Below are positions 55,998 to 64,000 of a DNA stretch of 64,000 nucleotides, piece by piece. The stretch is from Tricholomella constricta (lineage: Eukaryota > Basidiomycota > Agaricomycetes > Agaricales > Lyophyllaceae). Below the pieces are notes generated by a model that was not told the DNA's origin, did no database searches, and worked only from the letters and a program-made list of their open reading frames with translations. Location of the stretch: NCBI GenBank assembly GCA_013368375.1, contig JAACJP010000002.1, positions 806,001 to 870,000 of the forward strand, in the 5' to 3' direction. Numbering within the stretch: the first letter of the stretch is position 1; the number at the start of each line of letters is the position of its first letter. A program made the translations under genes and the position numbers.

Positions 55998-58511
55998 GCT
56001 CTGGACAACAACATCGAAGTGTACGTCAAAATGGAGAATTCGTGCCCGAATTTCTGGGCCTCTCGACCCTGCCTTCCTCTACAAGCCGAAATCAATGCTC
56101 TCTCCCACCTGACCACCTGGGATGAAGTCGTTGATGTAACAGTCAACGTCCAGCGTGGAATGAAGAATAAGGCAGTGTGGGTAGCCTTTGCCTCATGACT
56201 CATGAAGAATGGGTGGACGGAACCCATAGACAGAGTCCGAAGTGAGAATATTCCCATCACCAATGATGACTTCATAGGGGCGTGGATTAACGGGAGCCGG
56301 GAGCACGAATCCCTCTGGCTCCTCAGCCAGAATATACCGTGTTTCATCGTGCACAAGCTCGACGACAAGAAACAATGGGCTACCCAGTTCTCGAAGGATT
56401 ACAAGGAGAACTGGACGGACGGCATGGGTGTACATAACCTTCAAGAGAAGATCAACCCCTTCGATGTTGTCGCCATCCACAACGGAAGCCAACAGAGCCT
56501 CTACCAAGCCCTGAACGTCTTCTGTCCTGAGCCCAAGGTATGGGAGAGCATCGTGACTGGTCTTCTGTGATAAATCAAGGATGGACGGGAGACAGCACCG
56601 GAATCTGGAGGCGTTCCATCCGAGTACTCCACGACCAGAATCCCCTAGGGCAGAGTCTATCAGCAACGCAACTGCGGATGAGCCCGAAGCCCCAGCATCA
56701 CTCGCCATGCCCCCCTTGGATCTTCAAAACCTTTTTGAGGATTGTGTTGCCTGGATTGAACCTCTGCTGGTACGGGGCGTGCGAGGAATCCCCGAGAAAT
56801 GGATCAAGCTGGAGGAAGTGAGTGAGGGAGTCTTCATGCAGATTGGGAGTAAGAGGCAGCCCAAAACGGAGTTCAGTTACTATGATCGCGAATACTAACG
56901 AGAGCTGTTCACTGACTATGAACTTCAGATACCCGTTGGATTGACAATGAACGTCCAGGTATTCAGTCTGCCTGCTCCTCCAGGTTCCTACGCTGGCGTC
57001 GGCGGGAAAGGAAAACTCTCCACTTCAAAATGGGTTTACCTGAAATGACATCCAGAGTCCTCCAAAGTTCGGAAAGGTTGCAGACCCTCCGCTCGCCGAA
57101 GCCTTGCCCAAGCGGGTTGTCAGCCTGCTGCTGCCCGCTCGGACCTTCCTACACTGGACCTCTTGCTCATGGAAGCTTCACCGAAGCAAGTCGGTAGTCC
57201 AGCTGCTGCCTGCGTGGACCTTACGATGCCTGCTCATGCCTCTACCCCTCCTCCTTTGCCAATGTCTGCTGCCTTGCTGACATCAAGTGTTTGCGGAGTA
57301 TTGCCTCGGTTAGTGGCTGCAATCCATGACTTCATCTCGAGTGTAAGCGCTCAACACCGAGAGGAAGATGAAGAGTCCTTGATCTCCCTTGGTACTGGAA
57401 CATCCCGTGCCCTTTCCCCTGAGACTCCCGCATGTCTGCCGGAGGATACCTCCCTTGTTCCTATGGAGGTCGACAAAGGTGCCGCTGAAATGGACCCCAC
57501 CTTTGCAATGGCAGTTGACGGACCCCCTGTTGGGACTACGATGGTCCGCTCTCCTCTCAGAGCCCCGTTCCTGCGCCTTTCCCCTTGTTGACGCCCCTGG
57601 CATTGGTGGAAGAGGCTGTGAGAGTAGCGGCACGAGACATGCCAGAAGTCGAGATAGTGCGCTTATTGCGAACGATGACCACTTTCCGGCGGACATTGTG
57701 GATAGCAGTAGCGACTCCAGAAGGTGTGTTGGTCTTGAAGGAGACCTACCCGCTAGCTAGCACTCCCAACCTAGCGCAAATGGAACTTCTGTGTGCTTCG
57801 GAGGAAGACTTCGCGCAAGCTTGTATAATAGCGCCGGTCTCTTTGGCAACGGGTGCTAATCAAGAGCCTGCCTCGTCCTCGGGGTCTCAACACCGTTACC
57901 CAGACCCTACAAGCACTGAGAAGCTCAGACGGTGGTCGCCTACTCCGTACGCACAGGGAGACTCCGCCCATGAATTGAGGAGGCGTGAGCAGTCTCCGAT
58001 TCGACCGCAGGTACAACGGGGATGCATATACGTGGGCGATCCTCGTCGCTGCACCGCTCTCCTTCACCTCCGTGAAAAATCGCTCAGGTACGAGATACGA
58101 GGAGCCTGCCCCATTATAGTTGGGAAGACAAAGAGAAACAGCATCAAGCCGCTCCCATTCCGACTCGGGTCCCGTCTCCCCCGCCTACCGCAACTGGCAA
58201 AGGGAAACAGCGTCAAGTGTTCCCTCCACCTGACCTCTCCGTGATCGCGATGCCAGCGCTTCTGCCCGCTTTGGACCCCGTTCAGTTGGCTCAGCTCACG
58301 AGTCAAGCAGTGATGGAGGTGCTCTTGCGTATGGGCTATACAGCAGCTGTGCCACTGTCAGCTGCACCATCGACGACGTCTGTCCCGGCGCCCATGTCTC
58401 CACTCCCGATCCCTCCAGCCAGGCCTCCGGCGCATTCTCTGGGCGCACGGTTAACCTCCGTCCCCCCTTTGGACACTCCGGTAGCCGGCTCCTCTTCCCT
58501 GCCTCTGAGGA
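55998..58511 (+). pseudogene. Unrecognised ORF chain (ATTWDEV/WINGSRE-type protein)
   Basis: First block (56010-56570): LTTWDEVVDVTVNVQRGMKNKAVWVAF, TGA, GWTEPIDRVRSENIPIT, IGAWINGSREHESLWLLSQNIPCFIVHKLDD. A second block (56581-56898) reads LFEDCVAWIEPLL and RGIPEKWIKLEEVSEG. The third, 57163-57591, and fourth, 57585-58244, are Pro/Ser-rich. A last block (58217-58511) is Pro/Ala-rich and is cut by X2. I recall similar proteins among basidiomycete hypotheticals, often beside retroelements, but can name no function. Several stops and frame changes are present. It may be a host gene piece or a 5' ORF of another retroelement. Confidence 0.45.
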
Positions 58512-58784
58512 CTTTACACTCCCCCTGGTGCTTCCGTATATAATCCATGGAGTCCTTGTGGAGTCCGCGGATTCCATGGAATCCATGAGGAGTCCATGTG
58601 GACAATGTTTGGGTGAGACACCACTCAAATCCAAGAGTCCAGTCCAGGTCAGTCCATGTGGAGTCCTTGCAAATTCTGTGTGGAAAACCCGGAATCCTGG
58701 AATCCGCGCGGATTAAAGTGCTCATGGAATCCACACGGACAGCATGGAATGAAAGGACTCCGGGCTCACCTGCAATTTTTGATT

Positions 58785-58880
58785 TTGCAGCAGCAAGAAT
58801 TGAACCCTTGCTCTGCCACCTCGAACGTCTGAACTGGTCACACTTAACCAATAGGCCACCGGACCAGTTAAAATGTTACA
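58785..58880 (-). ncRNA. tRNA-like Pol III promoter in X2
   Basis: On the minus strand the A box is TGGCCTATTGG (58848-58858) and the B box GGGTTCAATTC (58797-58807). The B box fits the GGTTCRANNC consensus better than the X1 copy. Confidence 0.5.
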
Positions 58881-58959
58881 AAGGGCGGGCTACATATTGG
58901 CAGAACGATGATGCACGCGCATGTGACACGTGAACGGCTCACGCTGCACCACCAGCCTT

Positions 58960-59976
58960 CTCCACCACCACCATCATGCCACGACGACCACGATGACCGC
59001 GACCACGACGACAACGACAACGACGACAACGACAACGAGGAACAATTGAAAAAGGGGAACAGACAAGGGCAGACCCCAGTTGGGGGAGAGCCGCATGGTG
59101 CGTGTGTCACTGCCTCTCGACACCACGCTGATGACCACCACCACCACTAACTGCAGCAGCCCCAACGATGACGGTGACCACCACCACCACGACATGACGG
59201 CGACGACAATGGCACCACGACATGACGACGACGACAATGGCACGACAACGACAATGACAACGGCACAACGACGACGACGGCACAACGGCCACGATGACAG
59301 CACAATGGCCACGACGACGGCACAACGGCCACGACGACGGCGATGAACCCACCACCGCCACACCACCACCACGATGGTGACGACCCCACCACACCACCAT
59401 CATGACGACGACGGCGACGACCTCACCACAACCACACCACCACCACCACGACGGCCACGACGGCTACGACAAGCTCATCACCACACCACCATGACCACGA
59501 CGGCCACGACCACCACCGCACTACCACGACCACCACCTGACCACAACCACGACCACCACCACCACCACGACGGCCACAACGGCTACGACGACCTCACCAC
59601 CACACCACCATGACCAGTGATGACGACGATGGCACAACGACGACAACGGCACAACGACGACAACGGCACGACGACAACGGCATGACGACGACAACGGCAC
59701 CACCACCACCAAACCACCACCACACCACCACAACGACGGCCACCACACCACCATAACAACAACACCACGATGACGACGGCAACGGCAATGGCATGATGAT
59801 GGCGATGGCACAACGGCCACGACAGTGGCGACGACCCCACCACCACACCACCACCACCGTAATGACCACGACCACGACAACAACCTCACCACCACCAGCA
59901 CGGCCACGATGATGACAACGATTCCACCACCACCACACCACCGCCACCGCGACGACCACCACGACGACAACAGATC
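58960..59976. repeat. CAC/GAC trinucleotide-rich core of X2
   Basis: Imperfect CACCAC, CGACGA and ACGGCC runs, the complement of the X1 core. Frames inside are poly-Thr/His or poly-Val artefacts. Confidence 0.85.
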
Positions 59977-60558
59977 TGTGATGACAGATCTGCCATCAAG
60001 GAGCATGCATGACCAGCCCAGCACCCTGTAAATATAATACGACTACATCTACTGTACATACATACAAACACTGTATATACCACGCGAGTCCCTTATGGAC
60101 TCGCAATCTAATACCATATCAACTACCTTGCCTCGCTTGCCCGACTTCCTCAGTAAGTCCCCTCAGTGAATGAGGCTCCTTGCCACCTCCTAGGCTTGAG
60201 ACCCCAAGCTGGGTCAACACTCACCTTCTCAGGTCTACAGAGCCCTGAGGCGAAATAAACCTCCCCTTTGCTAAGGATTACAAAGCTCGGGAATAACCGA
60301 GGAATGCCTCTCACGAGCGCCGTGACCCAACTCTTCCCCCTCTCTCTCTTATCTCTTCCTTCACGACGATCAGGGAATGCCTCCTCTGGAGTGCAGTGAC
60401 CCAATCATCCTAGGAGCTCTTGGGAATGCCTCAGATGGAGCGCAGTGACCTGAGCTCCCTATTCACTCTCTAGCCCGGAGAACGCCTCTCACGAGTGCTG
60501 TGACCCAGGCTGCTTGCAGGACTTCTCCTCACGAGAAAAATCTGGATGCGGTATCACA
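59977..60558 (+). repeat. 3' LTR of element C (582 bp)
   Basis: Same length and layout as 47152-47733, with scattered C/T and G/A differences. It directly abuts the X2 core; no polypurine tract is seen before it. Confidence 0.88.
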
Positions 60559-61173
60559 CCCACTAGTCTCCCACGCCTCAGGGCATCTTGTGCTGACATA
60601 GCAAAGGGTAGAGCATGGCTCCACTTATCTAACAAAGGCCTTGGTCTCTAAATTACAACATTAGTGTAGCGCATAGGCATAAATGTTTCCTGCTATACCA
60701 CGAGGATCTTTATGCTGGGCTCCCCAACCGACGCCGAGTTGTGCTCAGACACCTACGTGATGATGGTGAGCAAAAAGAATCACATGTGGGTCAGGAGTAT
60801 GGTCTTACATCACCTTGAGCCCCTCGCCTTTTAGACCTAGCTTCAATCACATTCAAAATTGAAATATATCCCTCAAGGTAACTGAGAATAGGTGCTCATG
60901 ATCAGTGACTACGGAGAACAATTACTGTACTATTACGACCAATTCTTCAATCGATGTTACGCGTTACGGAAAAAGTTGATCTCTTCAACTCTTCGAATCC
61001 AGATTTTCGGCGTTACGAAGAGCAAAACTCTTCATGCCCATTAGCAATTCCGACAAGCTCTCATTGACGTTGAGTTCATCAATTTATGTAAAATTAGGAT
61101 GTCTGTACGTACAGTGGGCAAAAAAAAATAGCATTTTCCTCCTACGACACCGGGAAAAACGCTGTCTACTGCA
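60559..61173. other. Unassigned interval before the C48-like gene
   Basis: No long frame. Short readable stretches such as CFLLYHEDLYAGLPNRRRVV (about 60685-60745, with nearby stops) suggest decayed coding sequence, perhaps upstream of the protease gene. I cannot name it. Confidence 0.3.
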
Positions 61174-62283
61174 ATGGACCCCTTCACAATCCCTGCCTAC
61201 TTTCAGCTACAGCTATTTCCAGATCCCTCATGCTCTGTCCATGAATTGGTTAATTTTGATTTTCCTGGCCAGGAACGGTCAAGTGGCTTGTCCGACGCTG
61301 GACGCTTTTGGTCGTCCAGCACACCAATGATCACTGTTGATGCCAATAAGCTAAAGTCACTCGCTATACCAGCTAGGTCATCGTTAAAGTCTATCAAGGA
61401 TGAGGTTCATCAGCATCATGTCATCGGCGAGGCGGCATCCATTCAGTATCAACACTTACCTCACGGGAATCAGCACGGTCACTTCCCTTTGTGGCTAGTT
61501 ACCTATTGGATCGAAGTGTCGCGTCTTCACGAGTTTGTGAGGGATCCATGGGCTCGCGCAGAGCTATGGTTGACAAAAAAGTCGGACAATCCAGAGAGGG
61601 AACAGATATGCAAGGAGGCACGAGATGTGCTACACAGCATTTGGGCCGGGAACATACACGGGTTCACTGAGCAGGAGCCATTGACACGAGTGGCGGAGTA
61701 TTTGTCAGATAGCTGGCTCTCGACTGTTCACATCAATCAGTAGCTCGACCTCATTCGACGGGATCTGCTCCAAAGTGCACCATCTATGAAATGCAAGGTT
61801 GTAAATGCGGCATTCTTCCAAAAAATGCTGATGCTATACCGTCATCGCAAAACGGTGCCATACAATTCGCAGCTAAGAGGTGCATGTCATATTTGGGCAA
61901 TTGGCGAGGAACTTTCGGCAGGCCTGCACACTCGCCTCTGTGGTATCGTCAACATCGAGGAGTCACACTGGGTGGCAGTGGCCGTTGAGACAGATCCAGA
62001 CTTGAGGATATGGTGTGGCGACTCACTTTGCAGCACACACACCGAGGTTCAGGTGGTCTTGGAGTGGTGGCTAAAGGAGCATTTTGTGAGTGACGTTCAC
62101 ATTGAAGAGCTGCCTATCTCGAAGCAAACTAATATGCACTCGTGTTCGGTCTTGGCTCTGAATTCCCTGGAGCATTTCTGCCGTCCTGACATGGTTGGCC
62201 TTCTCAGCCCAAGTGATGCCGCTGATGCATGCATCGCCTCCTTCATACAGGTAGCCAAGCATGACCTGGATTCTGTAAGCTGA
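61174..62283 (+). pseudogene. Ulp1/C48-like cysteine protease gene with in-frame stop
   Basis: The first block (MDPFTIPAYFQLQLF..., 189 codons) has a helical region (FPLWLVTYWIEVSRLHEF) and ends SWLSTVHINQ at TAG 61741-61743. The same frame continues LDLIRRDLL and then the protease domain: His in EESHWVAVAV, Asp in WCGDSLC, Gln in PISKQTNMHSCS and Cys in HSCSVLALN. This is the His-Asp-Gln-Cys arrangement of Ulp1 SUMO proteases. C48-like proteases of this kind are often carried by eukaryotic DNA transposons; a host SUMO protease would look different at the N-terminus. The TAG replaces a residue just where the protease fold begins. The catalytic residues themselves are kept. Confidence 0.7.
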
Positions 62284-62358
62284 GCCGCCTGTTCTACAGA
62301 GGATATACTGACCGTGATGATGTAGAGGCCTTCCGTTGAACACCTTCCCTTCGATCAA

Positions 62359-62740
62359 ATGCTCAGCTTCATCAGCGTACAAGACGGGCAGCGCTTCTGC
62401 TTCCAGCCGACACCACTGTCCCTCAACGACTCAGTGCCGGGCAAGGGCCATGTTATATTCGATATGAACAAGGCTCCTGATTCGGTAGCCCCACCAATGG
62501 CTCTTAAACGACTGTGATCAGGAAGTGGTAACCCCAGGCCGAAGAAAATCACTGACTTTTTTAGAGCTGCATCGGAGGAAAAAGCAGCTGAAGATCGAGC
62601 TCGGGCGTGTGAAGAATGGCAAGAGAATTGTGTCCGGAACAGCACACGTGAGAAGGCATGCACATCAGGAAAAAGTCCCCAAGCCATAGCTCTGCGCCAT
62701 GGGTCGGTAGTCGGATGTACATTCTGTCGGCCTGGGTAGT
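62359..62740 (+). pseudogene. Short ORF with PIP-box-like motif
   Basis: It starts MLSFISVQDGQRFCFQP, meets TGA at 62515-62517, and continues in frame with PRPKKITDFFRAASEEKAAEDRARA. KKITDFF (62542-62562) resembles a PCNA-interacting (PIP) box (I-x-x-F-F). It could be a last exon of the C48-like gene, since the gap at 62284-62358 has GT and AG candidates, or a separate small gene. Confidence 0.4.
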
Positions 62741-63160
62741 GATGGCTGTGTGCTACATGGTGATGTGTCATTTTCATAGGCATCGTAGCTTCCGCAGGAG
62801 AGATTGTAGCCCTTGTAGTTTAGACTTTGAGCTAAGTAGCATCTGGTACACAATATATCTCTATAGTTCTATAAGTGATATAGTAGCTATAGTAGCAGGG
62901 CTGGAGCAGGTCAGCTTAATTGATGACGTGTCGTTCAAACATGGACCCATACATGCACACACAATGGGATGTGTTTCGTCTCCATCCACAATGTGTCAAC
63001 ACACCCACACATCACTGGTCTGTTGATTGACACATTACTCTCTGCCACTGTAGGTGCATCTCCTCATCTTCCTCTTTTAGCTGACCATTAGCGTCCTGGT
63101 AATTCAAGCACACAGTCGATGGTTCTCATCCTTTGCCAAATTTTCAACACAACATTGCTC
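62741..63160. other. Unassigned interval
   Basis: AT-rich in the first half, with a short TAGTAGCTATAGTAGC stretch near 62880. No credible gene seen. Confidence 0.3.
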
Positions 63161-63164
63161 AATT

Positions 63165-63540
63165 TTCCGCTGCCAGCCCAGCATCACTCTGGGTCGCCCC
63201 TGCTCGTTGCTCCCGCACAGCCTTGTGCACACCACCCCTCCTTAGTACCATGGTCGCCATCCCCTAACCACCGGCTTCCCTATAACCACCAGCTTGGTCC
63301 CTCCGTGCCCACACACCGTCACCACTGTGCCCATAGTTGCCAGCTCAGCATCACTCCGGGTCACCCCTGCCGGTTTGTCCCTCAGCTCCCGTGCCGCCCC
63401 GTGCACACCACTGCTCTTTAGCACTGTGGCAGCCATCCCCGGGTGCCAGCTTGCCCTCCGTGTCCATACGCTGTCGCCAACCCCCCTGCCCGAACGTGCC
63501 CATAGTCGGCCCCCTCCTGACCACCAGTTCCTCATCATTA
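63165..63540. repeat. Tandem duplication, about 170-bp unit, 2 copies
   Basis: CCAGCyCAGCATCACTCyGGGTC and GTGCACACCACTsCTCyTTAG recur near 63173 and 63342, each followed by a GCCATCCCC segment. Pro/Ser-rich frames here are not genes. Confidence 0.7.
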
Positions 63541-64000
63541 CCAGTTCGTCCTGCCTGGCCAATTTATCTCCAGTAGCTCAATGCTTGCCTACGCCTCCTC
63601 TGTCATTAGTGGAAGCTTGATACTACAAACATATCGGGACTTATGTGGGGATCCAGCCAGAAACTCCCCGCTTCATCCAAGACGTTATCGGTTGTCCATC
63701 GAGGATCAATCTCTCGCCCGCATCTTCCCATGAGGTGGCACGACCGTGCTATTCGATCCACTGAGATGATCTCGGCATTGGGCCGATGGTTGCGTGTTGA
63801 TCGTCAAATGCAGTACATGCCTGTCATTGGGTCAGGAGTTCCCAGCGGCGTGAACCATTCAATGTATGCAAGGGGTTCTGGGCGCTCTCCAAACTGTTCT
63901 GGTAGTCGAAATAGGATTCGGACCTGAGCAACGCGGAGGCCTGCAGGACAAATGTGAGTTTTGTCTGTCTCTTTGTTCAAGAACGTTTGCTTACCCTTGA
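63541..64000. other. Unassigned right edge
   Basis: A 94-codon frame (63643-63927) reads WHDRAIRSTEMISALGRWLRV and ends SGSRNRIRT. It has no family I recognise. It could be an exon of a gene running past the window edge or chance. Confidence 0.25.

Larger units (their letters stand above)
58512..59976. mobile_element. X2: truncated reverse copy of element X
   Basis: The left end CTTTACACTCCcCC matches X1's TIR. It is followed by TCCATGGAGTCC-rich arm sequence, a reverse-strand tRNA-like block (58785-58880), a segment also found near 32010-32040 in X1 (CAACTGGGGTCTGCCCTTGT in opposite orientation), and a CAC/GAC-rich core (59110-59975). The other end is lost at the 3' LTR of element C. Confidence 0.65.
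47152..60558 (+). mobile_element. Element C: gypsy-like LTR element, heavily interrupted
   Basis: Paired 582-bp LTRs bound gag, zinc knuckle, protease and the start of RT in order, then non-pol sequence. The right flank (CCCAC) does not match the left (AGTGC), and RNase H and integrase are absent, so the interval is probably a product of insertion plus recombination rather than one intact insertion. Confidence 0.7.

Noticed and set aside
59147..60024. Long frames in the CAC/GAC core of X2
   Set aside because: Same simple-repeat artefact in the complementary orientation.
47152..60558. Element C as one intact nested insertion
   Set aside because: The LTRs pair in length, but flanks do not match (AGTGC versus CCCAC) and RNase H and integrase are missing, so recombination must be involved.

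Overview
This is a transposon-packed stretch of a fungal genome, most likely an agaricomycete basidiomycete. Three host genes near the left edge have many short introns (46-63 bp) with GT..AG ends. Their products are a PITH protein, a Skt5-type chitin synthase activator and a JHD1-type histone demethylase, and the mobile elements are fungal types (chromoviruses with chromodomain integrases, LINEs carrying RNase H). I name no genus; everything here is read from sequence alone.

Layout. 1-5625: three intact host genes, all on the minus strand. 6055-20805: a nest of three elements. A LINE copy is split by a chromovirus (gypsy-2, 6554-20046, TSD GCTAC), and the 5' LTR of gypsy-2 is split by a second chromovirus (gypsy-1, 6582-11735, identical 146-bp LTRs, TSD CCCTC). 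gypsy-2 is itself composite: it holds a solo LTR and the front half of a second, diverged family member. 21030-27143: a fragment of another LINE family, then a decayed reverse-strand gypsy-2 copy that carries a solo LTR of another family (TSD ATCGG). 27144-30390: tandem repeats and LINE copy L2. 30394-35255: two side-by-side inverted-repeat units. X1 is a non-coding 2.2-kb element with trinucleotide repeats and a tRNA-like promoter. Y is a 2.7-kb unit with 122-bp inverted ends enclosing an unrecognised multi-exon gene. 35390-39179: a 160-bp minisatellite, a broken F-box-like gene and a broken integrase-like transposase. 37473-46994: a pile of LINE fragments, two of them head to head. 47152-60558: an LTR element (C) whose interior is filled with LINE pieces, an AT-rich inverted-repeat unit, an unrecognised ORF chain and a truncated second X element. 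60559-64000: a broken Ulp1/C48-like protease gene, a small PIP-box ORF, and sequence I cannot assign.

How parts work together. The chromoviruses appear to prime reverse transcription with their own RNA 5' end. In three independent LTR/leader pairs a 12-13 nt stretch just inside the 5' LTR is complementary to a stretch within that LTR, and two gypsy-2 variants differ at this site in a matched way. In gypsy-2 a TATA box lies about 31 bp before the predicted RNA start, and an intron-like 60-nt module with duplicated flanks lies in U5. The LINE copies share inactivating lesions (a 20-bp deletion and two stop codons), which points to trans-mobilised or duplicated dead subfamilies. Apart from the three left-edge genes, almost every coding region here is broken.
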